From the NCBI RefSeq assembly GCF_023101685.1, contig NZ_CP082164.1, forward strand, positions 1,488,001 to 1,552,000: a stretch of DNA of 64,000 bases, given 5' to 3'. Shown one piece after another: positions 18,625 through 28,161 of the stretch. Every line of letters begins with the position of its first letter. Positions within the stretch are counted from its first letter, which is position 1. The notes under the pieces were generated by a model. That model did no database searches. It saw only the letters and a program-made list of their open reading frames with translations, and was not told the DNA's origin. This DNA is from Bradyrhizobium sp. 186 (lineage in GTDB: Bacteria > Pseudomonadota > Alphaproteobacteria > Rhizobiales > Xanthobacteraceae). The translations under genes and the position numbers were made by a program.

Positions 18625-19109
18625 GCCTTGTCCTCCGGGCGTTCGGCAACCGCTTCGGTCTGCGCCTTGCGCCAGGCGGCAAGGCGGTCGGACAGAGCCG
18701 GGTCGGACAGCGCCAGCACGGCGGCTGCGAGCAGCGCCGCGTTGATCGCGCCCGCCTTGCCAATGGCCAGCGTGCCGACCGGGATGCCGGCGGGCATCTG
18801 GACGATCGAATAGAGCGAATCGATGCCCTTGAGCGTCCTGGATTCGATGGGAACGCCGAAGACGGGGAGTTCCGTCAGCGCCGCAGCCATGCCGGGCAGA
18901 TGTGCAGCGCCACCGGCACCGGCAATGACGACCTTGAAACCCGCCGCCTTGGCGCCCTTGGCGAAGGCAAACAATCGGTCCGGGGTTCGGTGCGCCGAGA
19001 CGATGTGGGTGTCGGCGGCGACGCCGAGCGCTGCAAGCGTGTCGGCGGCATGCCGCATCGTGTCCCAGTCCGACTGGCTTCCCATGATAATGGCGATCGG
19101 CGCGGTCAT
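18621..19109 (-). CDS. purE: N5-carboxyaminoimidazole ribonucleotide mutase
   Basis: This 162-residue protein converts N5-CAIR to CAIR, the step after PurK. The conserved start [14 protein letters not shown], the segment [14 protein letters not shown] and [16 protein letters not shown] are class I PurE motifs with the catalytic Ser-Asp and His positions. The ATG at 19109 is chosen because the family begins directly at that point. The in-frame extension upstream has no homology-like character. purE and purK form an operon with a four-base overlap. Confidence 0.96.
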   Translation of the reverse strand: MTAPIAIIMGSQSDWDTMRHAADTLAALGVAADTHIVSAHRTPDRLFAFAKGAKAAGFKVVIAGAGGAAHLPGMAAALTELPVFGVPIESRTLKGIDSLYSIVQMPAGIPVGTLAIGKAGAINAALLAAAVLALSDPALSDRLAAWRKAQTEAVAERPEDKA

Positions 19110-19197
19110 GACGTCAATTGTGCTCGGGAATACAGAAACATAGGCCAGATTAACGGTTCCGGCCGGCGGATCGCAAGGCGGTGGCAAGGAGAAGGGA

Positions 19198-19953
19198 ATG
19201 CACTATCCTGTCTTGGTGAATCCCCGCAAGCCTTCATTGAGCAGGATGCCCATGAAGAAACCAAAAAGGGCGAGCGCTGCGAAGGCCAAAAAGGGCCTAA
19301 AGACCAGCGCGAGCCGATCCAAAGCCGCACCCAAGCGTTCCGCCGGTCCGGCGCGTCGCGTGGCGTCGGCCGATGACAGTGCCAAGGCGACCATTCGCGA
19401 CCTGCGGAGCAAGCTCAGCGCGGCGCTGCGGCGGGTTGCGGAACTCGAGGCGGCCGCCGACACCGATTTCCTGCTCGACATTCCGAACCGGCGCGGCTTC
19501 GAGCGCGAGCTCCGTCGCGCCATTGCCTACATGAAACGTTATCGTGCCAGCGGCGCGCTGATCGTGCTCGACGTCGATCGTCTGAAGCCGGTCAACGACT
19601 CCTTCGGCCACGCCGCCGGCGACGAGGTGCTCAAGGCGATCGCGCGGACACTGACGCAGCAGATCCGCGCTTCGGACGTGGTCGGCCGGCTCGGCGGTGA
19701 CGAGTTCGCGCTGCTGTTGTGGAATCTCAGCGAGACCGATGCCAAGGCGAAGGCCGCGATCCTCGAGCAGGCGGTCGACGAGTTGTCCTTTGTCTTCCGC
19801 GGCCAGCGCGTGACTGCGGGCGCTTCCGCCGGCGTCGCGCTGCTCGGTCCGCAATCCGATGCTGCTCGTGCTCTGGAGGAGGCCGACGCCGCCATGTATG
19901 TCCGCAAGGCGCACCGGCGGCATGAGCCGCGCATCAGGCTCGTCAGCAGCTGA
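19198..19953 (+). CDS. Diguanylate cyclase (GGDEF) with I-site
   Basis: The 251-residue protein has a basic, Lys/Ala/Ser-rich N-terminus (1-55), a short coiled coil (about 62-85) and one GGDEF domain. The active motif is [12 protein letters not shown] (about 165). An RxxD inhibitory site (RASD) lies exactly five residues before GGDEF, so product inhibition by c-di-GMP is expected. The motif D(I/V)PNRRGFER marks the domain start. There is no membrane segment or recognised sensor domain. AAGGAG precedes the ATG at 19198 by about seven bases. It is divergent from purE. Confidence 0.92.
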   Translation: MHYPVLVNPRKPSLSRMPMKKPKRASAAKAKKGLKTSASRSKAAPKRSAGPARRVASADDSAKATIRDLRSKLSAALRRVAELEAAADTDFLLDIPNRRGFERELRRAIAYMKRYRASGALIVLDVDRLKPVNDSFGHAAGDEVLKAIARTLTQQIRASDVVGRLGGDEFALLLWNLSETDAKAKAAILEQAVDELSFVFRGQRVTAGASAGVALLGPQSDAARALEEADAAMYVRKAHRRHEPRIRLVSS

Positions 19954-19955
19954 CT

Positions 19956-20207
19956 TTAAAGCGCGCCGAGGTCGTCCGGCACGTTGCCGAATTTGCGCAG
20001 CAATTTGGCGTCGCCGAATTCGCCGGTCATGGGATCGCCGCTGCGGCTGAAAGCGACCGCGCCGATGTGGCCGGCACCGTGCGCCAGAATCTCGGCGCGC
20101 CGCAAGGCGGCCGCCGATGTCTGGCATTCCTCGGCCGCACCTGCGACCGGCGATCCGTCGGCATCGATCAGGAAGGGCATTGCAACGTAGTAGGTCACAT
20201 CCGACAT
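19956..20207 (-). CDS. Conserved small protein of unknown function
   Basis: I do not recognise a named family. The 83-residue protein is soluble and acidic to neutral and begins MSDVTYYVAMPFLIDADGSP. It has a central helix-forming segment (SAAALRRAEILAHGAGHIGAV) and the ending FGNVPDDLGAL. Codon use matches the neighbours and it fits precisely between the diguanylate cyclase and the next small gene, so it is probably real. It lies 22 bp from 20230-20448 on the same strand, so the two may be one operon. Confidence 0.68.
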   Translation of the reverse strand: MSDVTYYVAMPFLIDADGSPVAGAAEECQTSAAALRRAEILAHGAGHIGAVAFSRSGDPMTGEFGDAKLLRKFGNVPDDLGAL

Positions 20208-20229
20208 GGCGTTGCTCCGGGTGGTAAAC

Positions 20230-20448
20230 TCAGGCGGCGCTGCTCTTGCTCCGCGTCTTGCTGCGGGAGGTCTCCGGAATGCAGCCGGCGGAAATTGCCG
20301 CCTGCAATTCCTCGAGTTCGGCTTCCAGATATTCGTTGGCCATGATCAACGCCTTGATGGTGCTGCGCAGATTGCCGTCGCACATCGCGATCGCCTGGTC
20401 GCAGGCTTGTTCATAGTGACTGTTGTCGAAGAGAACGGGTGCTGACAT
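20230..20448 (-). CDS. Conserved small helical protein of unknown function
   Basis: The 72-residue protein has an amphipathic helical middle (YEQACDQAIAMCDGNLRSTIKALIMANEYLEAELEEL type) and a basic Ser/Lys/Arg tail (TSRSKTRSKSSAA). No enzymatic motif is visible. It has the look of a small regulatory or structural protein. It is directly upstream of 19956-20207 on the same strand. The DNA just upstream holds a short 12-bp tandem repeat. Confidence 0.66.
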   Translation of the reverse strand: MSAPVLFDNSHYEQACDQAIAMCDGNLRSTIKALIMANEYLEAELEELQAAISAGCIPETSRSKTRSKSSAA

Positions 20449-20466
20449 GCGCGTTTTTCCTGGGCG

Positions 20467-20501
20467 TTTGGTGGACGTTTGCTCGACGTTTTGCTCGACG
20501 T
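20467..20501. repeat. Short 12-bp tandem repeat upstream of a small gene
   Basis: TTTGCTCGACGT occurs twice head to tail (20478-20489 and 20490-20501). A third degenerate copy, TTTGGTGGACGT, lies just before it. It sits 20-55 bases upstream of the minus-strand start at 20448, where it could influence the promoter or leader. Confidence 0.75.
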
Positions 20502-20598
20502 TTTCTTGGGGCGGCTGGGGTTGAAATGTTCCTATTTTGTTCTTTTCGAGTCAAGCGGATTCACATGCGGGAGAGCCCCCGCGAAACATGGCTGTGGA

Positions 20599-20805
20599 TC
20601 AGGCGATGATGTCGGGCGTGATCTGGTCTTCGATGAATGCAATGCGGTCGCGCAACAACAGCTTGCGTTTCTTCAACCGCTGTAACCGCAATAGGTCGGG
20701 GGCAGGCGATTGATGCAGTGCATCGATCGCCGCATCGAGATCTCGGTGTTCCTGGTGCAACCGGGCGAGCTCGGTTTCGAGTTCGCGCGCATCTTCATTG
20801 GTCAT
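20599..20805 (-). CDS. YdcH-family (DUF465) small protein
   Basis: A 68-residue, almost wholly helical protein with the DUF465/YdcH pattern: an N-terminal heptad-rich helix (LETELARLHQEHRDLDAAIDAL), a short turn and a second helix LQRLKKRKLLLRDRIAFIEDQI with the conserved LKKRKLxLKDxI core. Function of the family is unknown. A second paralogue lies at 21134-21319 on the other strand, divergent from this one. Confidence 0.85.
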   Translation of the reverse strand: MTNEDARELETELARLHQEHRDLDAAIDALHQSPAPDLLRLQRLKKRKLLLRDRIAFIEDQITPDIIA

Positions 20806-21133
20806 GTCTGCGGTGGCCGAAAAACCGATAGGCTTGAGATTAAGGCTGTGGATGCCCTGTGGAAATTATCGTCCTTGCGCGGCGTGATCGCAAGCGATCT
20901 CGGATCGTTGCTCACGGGTTCACCGCAAGATATTTCTGGGGATCGCTACGGCGCCGCGCGGGCGCATTGATATCATGGATATTTCCAGCGTGGTTCCTTA
21001 CTCACGCTTGGTTACATATGAATTTTCAAAAATGACACTGCGACGACGGATACCCCATCGACAGAACGAATCGGTGATGTACACTTGCCCGTCCGGATCG
21101 AATCCAAGGTTGCCCCTACCGAGGAGGTTTCGA
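20806..21133. promoter_or_regulatory. Divergent intergenic region between two YdcH genes
   Basis: These 328 bases separate two divergently transcribed DUF465 genes. No gene is convincing. The stretch is AT-richer than the surroundings, particularly around 20985-21080 (for example ATATCATGGATATTTCCAG and TTACATATGAATTTTCAAAA), and should hold promoters for both sides. I could not assign a specific operator. Confidence 0.45.
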
Positions 21134-21319
21134 ATGACAATTCAGGCACATCTGGTTGAATTGGAACGGAAGCATAAAACTCTCGAAAACGAATTGCACG
21201 AAGCTCTCGTGCACCTTTCAACAGACGACCTGCGAATTGTTGAGTTGAAGCGCCGGAAGTTGATGGTCAAGGACCAGATCGAGCGATTGAGGCACAACTC
21301 GCACGAGACGCTTCACTAG
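21134..21319 (+). CDS. YdcH-family (DUF465) small protein, second copy
   Basis: A 61-residue helical protein starting MTIQAHLVELERKHKTLENE and carrying the DUF465 core IVELKRRKLMVKDQIERLRH. The ATG at 21134 follows a strong GAGGAGG site at about eight bases. An in-frame upstream extension has no family character. It is more similar to typical YdcH proteins than the copy at 20599-20805, whose middle differs. Function unknown. Confidence 0.86.
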   Translation: MTIQAHLVELERKHKTLENELHEALVHLSTDDLRIVELKRRKLMVKDQIERLRHNSHETLH

Positions 21320-21357
21320 TAACCCCCGTAACAGCGTAGAGTTGATCATACCCTTTC

Positions 21358-21392
21358 ACGCAGGGATGAGGCTTTTGCGCTCATCTCTGCGT
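21358..21392. terminator. Hairpin between the YdcH gene and the FAD oxidoreductase
   Basis: ACGCAGGGATGAG (21358-21370) pairs with CTCATCTCTGCGT (21380-21392), a 13-bp stem with one G-T pair and a nine-base loop GCTTTTGCG. It lies between two convergent genes. There is no clear T tract, so a bidirectional terminator is an inference from position and symmetry. Confidence 0.6.
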
Positions 21393-21426
21393 AAGGTGCG
21401 CGCCGCGCATACATGTTGCGCGAGAC

Positions 21427-22530
21427 CTACAGTCCAGCGAACTCGGCGACGTGATCCGCGATTGCGAGCGATGACGTCAGTCCCGGCGATTCGATGCCGA
21501 ACAGATTGACCAGGCCTTCGACGCCGTGATCGGGCGGGCCCTGTATCAGGAAATCCTGCGTGGCGACGGCCGGCGGCACGATCTTCGGACGAATGCCCGA
21601 GTAGCTCGGCAGCAACGCTCCATCGGGCAGCGTCGGCCAGTATTTGCGGATCGCCGGATAGAAGCGCTCGGCCCGTGAGGGATCGACCGCGTAGTCGATC
21701 GCCTCGATCCACTCGACGTCCGGGCCGAAACGCGCCTGGCCTGCCATGTCCAGCGTCAGATGAACGCCGAGCCCGCCGGGCTCGGGCACCGGATAGATCA
21801 GGTGCGAGAACGGCGCTTTGGCGCTGCAACTGAAGTAATTTCCCTTGGCGAGATAGGCCGGCGGAATCCGGTCCAGCGGCATGCCGTCGATGTGGCGCGC
21901 CACGGTCGTCGCGGAGAGGCCGGCGGCGTTGACGAGCAGGCCGCATTGCAGCGTCATTGGCGATTCGCCGCCGGCGTCGATCTCGATGACGCCGCCCGCC
22001 GCCTTGGCCCGGATCATCGGCGTGTGAAACGCAAAGGCCGCGCCCGCCGCCTCGGCCTCGCCGCGCAGCGAGAGCATGTAGGCGTGGCTGTCGATGATGC
22101 CGGTCGAAGGCGAGAGCAGCGCGGCGTCGCAGGCGAGCGCCGGCTCCAGCGCGCGCGCGGCTTCGCCCGAGACCAGCTGCATGTCGAGCACGCCATTGGC
22201 CTCGGCATGCGCCTTGATCGATTGCAGCTTCTCGGTTTCTTTCGGAGTGGTCGCGACGATCAGCTTGCCGCAATTCTTGTGGGGGATGCCGCGCTCGGCG
22301 CAGTAGCGGTAGAGCGCGTGCTTGCCGCTGACGCACATGCGCGCCATCCAGCTCCCGGCGCGGTAGTAGATGCCGGCATGGATCACCTCGCTGTTGCGTG
22401 AGGACGTGACGGTGCCGATGGCCTCGGCTTCCTCCAGCACGATCACCTCGCGGCCGGCCTGCGCCAGCTTTCGAGCCATCGCGAGCCCGACCACGCCAGC
22501 TCCGATGACGACGCAGTCGACCCTATCCAT
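21427..22530 (-). CDS. FAD-dependent oxidoreductase, L-2-hydroxyglutarate oxidase-like
   Basis: The 367-residue protein has an N-terminal FAD-binding Rossmann motif ([20 protein letters not shown], then [11 protein letters not shown]) and the DAO-family segments [21 protein letters not shown] and [13 protein letters not shown]. Of the family, L-2-hydroxyglutarate dehydrogenase (LhgO) and related 2-hydroxyacid oxidases are closest. The [11 protein letters not shown] motif is typical. It would oxidise a 2-hydroxyacid to a 2-oxoacid and pass electrons to oxygen or quinones. ATG 22530 is chosen because the flavin motif begins six residues later. It is divergent from the GGDEF-EAL gene. Confidence 0.85.
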   Translation of the reverse strand: MDRVDCVVIGAGVVGLAMARKLAQAGREVIVLEEAEAIGTVTSSRNSEVIHAGIYYRAGSWMARMCVSGKHALYRYCAERGIPHKNCGKLIVATTPKETEKLQSIKAHAEANGVLDMQLVSGEAARALEPALACDAALLSPSTGIIDSHAYMLSLRGEAEAAGAAFAFHTPMIRAKAAGGVIEIDAGGESPMTLQCGLLVNAAGLSATTVARHIDGMPLDRIPPAYLAKGNYFSCSAKAPFSHLIYPVPEPGGLGVHLTLDMAGQARFGPDVEWIEAIDYAVDPSRAERFYPAIRKYWPTLPDGALLPSYSGIRPKIVPPAVATQDFLIQGPPDHGVEGLVNLFGIESPGLTSSLAIADHVAEFAGL

Positions 22531-22732
22531 GGTTGTGCAGGATGTTCGTTGGAACTGTCGATGGCGTCGGAGCCTGGAGGCGGGCGCCAAGGCCGTTTTC
22601 CGTTAAGGAAGCATTTATCATGTCAGGGCAATTGCCGTGTTTGGCGTCACATTTTTCTGTTGCGCGTACAGGCGTTTACCCGATTCAAACCCGCGAAGCC
22701 AGACAATCCCATATTGAAATCGCGGGTGGCTG

Positions 22733-25417
22733 ATGGCTGAGAAGAACTGGCACGTGGGCAGCACGCTTCCGATCGCTGTGCAGGCCGTCGTGTGCCTGGC
22801 CAGCGCGGTCGCGCCTGCGCGTGCCTCTTCCCTGTCCGAAAACCTTGCCCCGGCGAGCTATCTCGGCAGCCTCGATCCCAATCTGGTCTGGGAAGCCTTG
22901 ATCGGAGGAATCGCCGTCTGCTCGTTCCTGGCGGCGATCGCGCTGTGGATCCAATCCGCGCTGGGCCGTGCCAAGCGGTCGCAATTGCGGCGCAGCGCCT
23001 TCATCACCTCCGCCATGAACAATCTGAACCAGGGCGTGGTGATGACCGATGGACAGCGGCGCATCATCTTCTGCAACGACCGCTATCTCGATATCTACGG
23101 CCTGTCGCGGTCGGATCTCTGGGCCGGCATGACCGGCTACGACATCCTGCGAGTGCGGCGTGAACGCGGGGTGCTCGGTGTCTCCGACGACGACTTCTAC
23201 GAGAAGGCGGCAAGCCCCAACGGCCTGATCACCGAACTGCCTGACGGGCGGGCCATCCTGGTCAAATACTTCGTTCTGCCGAACGGCGGGTCAGTGGCGA
23301 CCCATCTCGACGTCAGCGACCAGCGCAAGCTGTCGCGGCAGCTCGCCTCTACCAAGCAGTTTCTGGAATCGGTGCTGGACAACGTGCCGGCCTGCGTCGC
23401 CGCCAAGAGCATCGAGGACGGCCGCTACATTTTCGCCAACAGCGCCTATGAGCGCTTCTGGGGCTTCTCGCGGGACTATGCCGTCGGCAAGACTGCGCGT
23501 GAGCTGTTCGCGCCCGTCTCGGCGGCCAGCATCGAGGCGACCGACCGGGCGGCGCTTGAGGCGCCGGACGGTCAGTTCCGCAACCAGTTCGAGGTCGAGC
23601 GCGGCGCGGTCAGGCGTATGGTCGCCTCGATCCGGATCGTGGTCCGCAACGAGAGCAACCAGCCTGAATTCCTGCTGGTGGTGTTCGAGGACGTTACCGA
23701 CCGGCGCTCGCTGTCGCAGGAGCTGGAGAGCACCAAGAAATTCCTCGAGCTCGTGGTCGACAACATCCCGGTGGCGCTGATCGTGGAGCAGGTCAAGGAT
23801 GGCCGTTACCTGCTCGCCAATCGCAGCGCGGAAACGATCCTCAACCGCAGGCGCGAGGAAGCCACCGGCCTGACCGCCGCCGACATCTTCAACGCGAAAG
23901 AGGCGAAACTGATCGTCGCACGCGACGAGGCTGCGATCAGGAAGCGCGGATTGATCACCGAGGAGCATCCGATCTCCACCAAGGATGGCCTGCGGCTGTT
24001 CCTCACCCGCCGCGCCACCGTGCTCAACGATGCCGGCGAGCCGCAATATCTGATCAAGACGCACGAGGACGTCACCGACCGCCGGCAGACCGAGTCGCGC
24101 ATGGCGCACATGGCCTATCACGACGGCCTCACCGACCTGCCGAACCGCGCCGCCTTCTTGCAGGCGCTGACCCAGATGATCGAGGCCTGCGAGGGCACCA
24201 GCGAGGAGTTCGCGGTCCTCTGCGTCGACCTCGACGGGCTGAAGGAGGTCAATGACGTCTTCGGCCATGCCTTGGGCGACAAGCTTCTGATCGAAGTGGC
24301 GCAGCGGCTCCAGGATGCCGCGCGCGGGGGTGTGGTGGCACGCCTGTCCGGCGACGAGTTCGGCCTCATCATCGACGGCAAGCAGCCGGAGGCGGGGCTC
24401 GCGCTGGCGCATCAGCTCGGCGAGGCGATGGTCCACGAATTCCACATCGACGGCCGCGTCGTCCGCGCCGGCGTCACCACCGGCATGGCGATCTTCCCGC
24501 ACAATGGCGCCGACGGCGCCTCGCTGCTCGCCAATGCCGGTGCCGCGCTGTTCCGCGCCAAGCAGAAGTCGCGCGGCACGATCAGCCTCTACCAGCCGGA
24601 GATGGACCAGCAGATCCGCGACCGCCGCGTGCTGCACCAGGACCTGTCGAAGGCCATCAAGAACGGCGAGATGTCGCTCGCCTTCCAGCCGCAGGGGATC
24701 GCGCGCCACAGCGTTGCCGAGAGCGAGATCATCGGCTTCGAGGCACTGGCGCGCTGGCAGCATCCGGTTCGCGGCCAGGTCTCGCCGGCCGAATTCATTC
24801 CGATCGCGGAGGAGAGCGGTCTCATCGTCGAGATGGGCGAATGGATTTTGCGCCAGGCCTGCCGTGAGGCGGCGTCCTGGCCGAAGCCGCTCCAGATCGC
24901 GGTCAATTTGTCGCCGGCGCAGTTCATGCGCGGCGACGTGGTCGGTCTCGTTCATTCGATCCTGCTCGAGACCGGCCTTGCGCCCGGCCGGCTCGAGCTC
25001 GAAATCACCGAGGGCGTGCTGATCGAGGATTTCGACCGCGGCCTGGCGCTGTTGCGCCGGCTGAAGGCGCTCGGCGTGCGTATCTCCATGGACGATTTCG
25101 GCAGCGGCTACTCCTCGCTGAGCTATCTCCAGGCCTTCCCGTTCGACAAGATCAAGATCGACCGCGCCTTCATCACCAATCTCGGCCGCAATCCGCAATC
25201 GGCGGCGATCGTGCGCGCCGTGATCGATCTCGGCCATGGCCTCGAAATGTCGATCGTCGCCGAGGGTGTCGAGACGGTCGACCAGCTTGCCTTCCTCGCC
25301 AGGGAGGGCTGTGACGGCGTGCAGGGCTATCTGCTCGGCAAGCCCCTGCCGATCGGGCAATATGCCGGCCTCGTCGGCCGCGCCGAGACGATGGAGCTTG
25401 CGCTTCAGACCGGTTAG
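22733..25417 (+). CDS. PAS-GGDEF-EAL c-di-GMP signalling protein
   Basis: This 894-residue protein has a signal-like hydrophobic start (about 8-32), a membrane helix (about 55-78) and at least three PAS repeats (about 95-190, 215-325 and 340-450). A GGDEF domain (motif SGDEF near 540) and an EAL domain follow. EAL is complete: GFEALARWQHP near 670, NLSPAQF, LELEITEGVLIED, DDFGSGYSSLSYL, KIDRAFI, AEGVET and the end GYLLGKPLP. It is therefore probably an active c-di-GMP phosphodiesterase. The GGDEF half has Ser in place of the first Gly, which many active cyclases tolerate, so it may be active or regulatory. Confidence 0.92.
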   Translation: MAEKNWHVGSTLPIAVQAVVCLASAVAPARASSLSENLAPASYLGSLDPNLVWEALIGGIAVCSFLAAIALWIQSALGRAKRSQLRRSAFITSAMNNLNQGVVMTDGQRRIIFCNDRYLDIYGLSRSDLWAGMTGYDILRVRRERGVLGVSDDDFYEKAASPNGLITELPDGRAILVKYFVLPNGGSVATHLDVSDQRKLSRQLASTKQFLESVLDNVPACVAAKSIEDGRYIFANSAYERFWGFSRDYAVGKTARELFAPVSAASIEATDRAALEAPDGQFRNQFEVERGAVRRMVASIRIVVRNESNQPEFLLVVFEDVTDRRSLSQELESTKKFLELVVDNIPVALIVEQVKDGRYLLANRSAETILNRRREEATGLTAADIFNAKEAKLIVARDEAAIRKRGLITEEHPISTKDGLRLFLTRRATVLNDAGEPQYLIKTHEDVTDRRQTESRMAHMAYHDGLTDLPNRAAFLQALTQMIEACEGTSEEFAVLCVDLDGLKEVNDVFGHALGDKLLIEVAQRLQDAARGGVVARLSGDEFGLIIDGKQPEAGLALAHQLGEAMVHEFHIDGRVVRAGVTTGMAIFPHNGADGASLLANAGAALFRAKQKSRGTISLYQPEMDQQIRDRRVLHQDLSKAIKNGEMSLAFQPQGIARHSVAESEIIGFEALARWQHPVRGQVSPAEFIPIAEESGLIVEMGEWILRQACREAASWPKPLQIAVNLSPAQFMRGDVVGLVHSILLETGLAPGRLELEITEGVLIEDFDRGLALLRRLKALGVRISMDDFGSGYSSLSYLQAFPFDKIKIDRAFITNLGRNPQSAAIVRAVIDLGHGLEMSIVAEGVETVDQLAFLAREGCDGVQGYLLGKPLPIGQYAGLVGRAETMELALQTG

Positions 25418-25456
25418 TGATGGGAGCGCTTCCTTTCACTCCCTCTCGACGGCTTC

Positions 25457-26936
25457 ATGGCGGATTACGACCTTGCGATCATCGGCGGCGGCCTGAACGG
25501 CGTCAGCCTTGCGCGCGATGCCGCCGGCCGTGGCCTGCGGGTCATCCTGTTCGAGCAGGGCGATCTCGGCGGCGCCGCATCGTCGGCGACGCCGCGGCTG
25601 ATTCATGGCGATCTGTCGGTGCTGGAGCGGCGCGGCTTCTGGCGGGTGCGCCGGGCGCTGGCCGAGCGCCGGATCTGGCTCAGGATCGCGCCGCATCTGG
25701 TCCGGCCGATGCGCTTCGTGATCCCCGCGCATTCCGACGAGCGCCCGCCATGGCTGCTGCGCGCCGGCCTGCTCGTCTACGACAGCCTCATGAGCCGGGG
25801 CGGCCTGCCGGGTTCGACCACTCTCGACATTACACATCATCCGGTCGGTAACGCCCTGAAACGTCCGTTCGGGATCGCCTTCGAATATTCGGATTGCGTC
25901 GTCGATGATTCCAGGCTGGTGGTGCTCACGGCGCTGGACGCCGCCGAGCGTGGCGCCGCGATCCGGACCGGGGCGCGTTGCGTGCGTGCCGACCGGAGCG
26001 ATTTCTGGCGCCTCGCGGTGGTCGATCGCGGTCATCGCGGCGTGATCACGACGCGCGCACTGGCCAATGCCAGCGGCGGCTGGACCTTGATGGTCGCGGA
26101 GACGGTGCTGCGGCAGCCGGCGCCGCCGATGGCGGCCGTGCAGATGAGCCAGATCATCGTGCCCCGGCTGTTCGAGTCCGACAACGTCTACGTCTTCCAG
26201 AACAATGATGGGCGGCTGATCTTTGCAAGCCCGTTCGAACGCGACTTCACGCTGATCGGTGCGATCACGCATGCTTTCACCGGCGATCCGGCGATCGTCG
26301 CGATGTCCGGCGCTGACGTCACATATCTCTGCGAGGCGGCCAGCCGCTATTTCCGCGAGCGGGTCGCGCCGACCGACGTGGTGCGGGCGATCTCCGGCGT
26401 CAATCTGACGCCGGCACCGGCGCGACGAGGCGATGGGACAACGCTGTTCCACGCCCGCCGGCGCAAGAGCGCCGCTGATCACAATGTTCGGCGGCGACGT
26501 CACCACCTCGCGCCTGCGCGCGGAACGGGCGGTGACAAGACTGACACCATTCTATTCGATGTCGCCGCGCTGGACCGCCGGAGTTGCACTGCCCGGCGGA
26601 GATTTTGCCTGGGATCGTTTCGATACCGAGGTCGACCTCGCCCGAGACCGCTGGCGGTTTCTCTCGGAGCCGCAGGCCCAGCGGCTGGTTGCGGCCTATG
26701 GATCGCGGTTAGCGGCGGTGCTCGGCGAGGCTAAGACGCGCGATGAGCTCGGCCCCACTTTCGGTTCCGAGCTGACTGGCGCCGAGGTGCGCTATCTGAT
26801 GCGCCACGAATGGGCGCGCTTCCCCGACGACATCCTGTGGCGCCGCTCCAAGCTCGGCCTGACCATCCCTCAGGCCAACCGTGACGCGCTGGCTGCGTTC
26901 ATGGCGAATGTGGTCGATCCGCCTCGAACCGGTTGA
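25457..26936 (+). pseudogene. glpD: Glycerol-3-phosphate dehydrogenase (glpD-like), frameshifted
   Basis: The first frame (25457 to about 26420) has the GlpD start DLAIIGGGLNGVSLARDAAGRGL, GDLGGAASSATPRLIHGDL and the FAD/substrate core up to VVRAISGVN. It then degenerates into Arg-rich noise. A second frame, +1, resumes from about 26421 (DEAMGQRCSTPAGARAPLITMFGGDVTT) and continues to 26936 with the C-terminal GlpD domain (LTGAEVRYLMRHEWARFPDDILWRRSKLGL). Joined, they give about 492 residues, the normal length. A single-base insertion between about 26400 and 26433 explains the break. Codon use in both parts is normal, so recent inactivation or a sequencing error are both possible. The enzyme would oxidise sn-glycerol-3-phosphate at the inner membrane. 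Confidence 0.84.
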
Positions 26937-26988
26937 GCAAAGGCCGATCGGCCGCTAGCGTGCGGCGGAATCGGGGTTGGCGGGGAAC

Positions 26989-28161
26989 ATGGCTGAAGAG
27001 TTGCCCAGAATGGAAGCTGCGGCCGGGACTGCCGATGTGGAGATGCATCCGGTGGCCGACCAACCGCTGCTGCGCATCGAGGGCGTGGCGAAGACGTTCG
27101 GGACGTTCCGGGCCGTGGACGGCGTCTCGCTCGACATCAGGGCGGGCGAGTTTTTTGCGCTGCTGGGCCCGAGCGGCTGTGGCAAGACTACGCTCCTGCG
27201 CATGCTCGCCGGCTTCGAGGCGCCGGACAAGGGGCGCATCCTGCTCGGCGGCGAGGATATCGCGCAGTCGCTGCCGCACGAGCGCCCGATCAACATGATG
27301 TTCCAGAGCTACGCGCTGTTTCCGCATCTTTCGGTGCGTGACAACATCGCCTTCGGCCTGAAGCGCGCCAGCATGGCGCGCGCCGATATCGCCACTCGCG
27401 TTTCGGAGATGGTCGCGCTGGTGAAGCTCGATGGGCTCGAGAAGCGCAAGCCCGACCAGCTCTCCGGCGGCCAGCGGCAGCGCGTGGCGCTGGCCCGCGC
27501 CTTGGCGCGTCGACCGCAGCTCCTTCTGCTCGACGAGCCGCTCGCAGCGCTGGACAAGAAGCTGCGCGAGAGCACGCAAGGCGAGCTGATGGAGCTTCAG
27601 CGCCGGCTCGGCATGACCTTCGTCATCGTCACCCACGACCAGGAAGAGGCGATGACGGTGGCGAGCCGGATCGGCGTGATGAACGCCGGCAAGCTCGCTC
27701 AGGTCGCAACCCCGCGCGAGCTCTATGAGGCGCCGCGCTCGCGCTGGATCGCGGAATTCGTCGGCGACGTCAATTTGTTCGACGGCGAGTTCAGACTGCG
27801 CGACGGTCATCGCCTGGTGATTGCAACGCGCGACGCGGGCACGCTGGTGGTGGCCGAGCCGCGCGAGCCGGTCGGCGAGACAAAATTGTCGGTCGCGATC
27901 CGTCCCGAGAAGGTCAAGCTGTCGCGCCGCGGTCCGGTGAGCGAGGCCGGTCATGAGACGGCGATCAACCAGCTGGACGGCGTGGTCGCGGACATCTGCT
28001 ATCTCGGCGGCTCCACCACCTACAAGGTGAAGCTCGACACGGGCGGGATGGTGCAGGCTTCGGTGGCCAACAGCGCGCGCCTCGATGTCGATGCCTATAG
28101 CCTGAACCAGCACGTCGTCGCCTGGTTCACGCCCGACGACTGCGTGGTGCTGCCGCCATGA
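26989..28161 (+). CDS. potA: Polyamine-type ABC transporter ATP-binding protein
   Basis: The protein of about 390 residues has Walker A GPSGCGKTT, the Q-loop FQSYALFPHL, signature LSGGQRQRVALARAL, Walker B LLLLDEPLAALD and H-loop THDQEEAMT. A C-terminal TOBE domain (about 300-385) follows. The segment VGDVNLFDGEF and context place it with PotA/PotG (spermidine/putrescine). ATG 26989 is used. TTG 26977 upstream and ATG 27010 are alternatives, since the site spacing is poor for all. It overlaps the next gene by four bases (ATGA). Unlike most pot operons no substrate-binding protein gene is next to it. Confidence 0.87.
   Translation: MAEELPRMEAAAGTADVEMHPVADQPLLRIEGVAKTFGTFRAVDGVSLDIRAGEFFALLGPSGCGKTTLLRMLAGFEAPDKGRILLGGEDIAQSLPHERPINMMFQSYALFPHLSVRDNIAFGLKRASMARADIATRVSEMVALVKLDGLEKRKPDQLSGGQRQRVALARALARRPQLLLLDEPLAALDKKLRESTQGELMELQRRLGMTFVIVTHDQEEAMTVASRIGVMNAGKLAQVATPRELYEAPRSRWIAEFVGDVNLFDGEFRLRDGHRLVIATRDAGTLVVAEPREPVGETKLSVAIRPEKVKLSRRGPVSEAGHETAINQLDGVVADICYLGGSTTYKVKLDTGGMVQASVANSARLDVDAYSLNQHVVAWFTPDDCVVLPP

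Noticed and set aside
20975..21133. Longer version of the second YdcH protein starting upstream
   Set aside because: The extra residues are basic and unlike the family, and a strong GAGGAGG site lies directly before ATG 21134.
23291..25360. Long open frame antisense to the PAS-GGDEF-EAL gene
   Set aside because: No signal, domain or start site; the sense gene has all its motifs.
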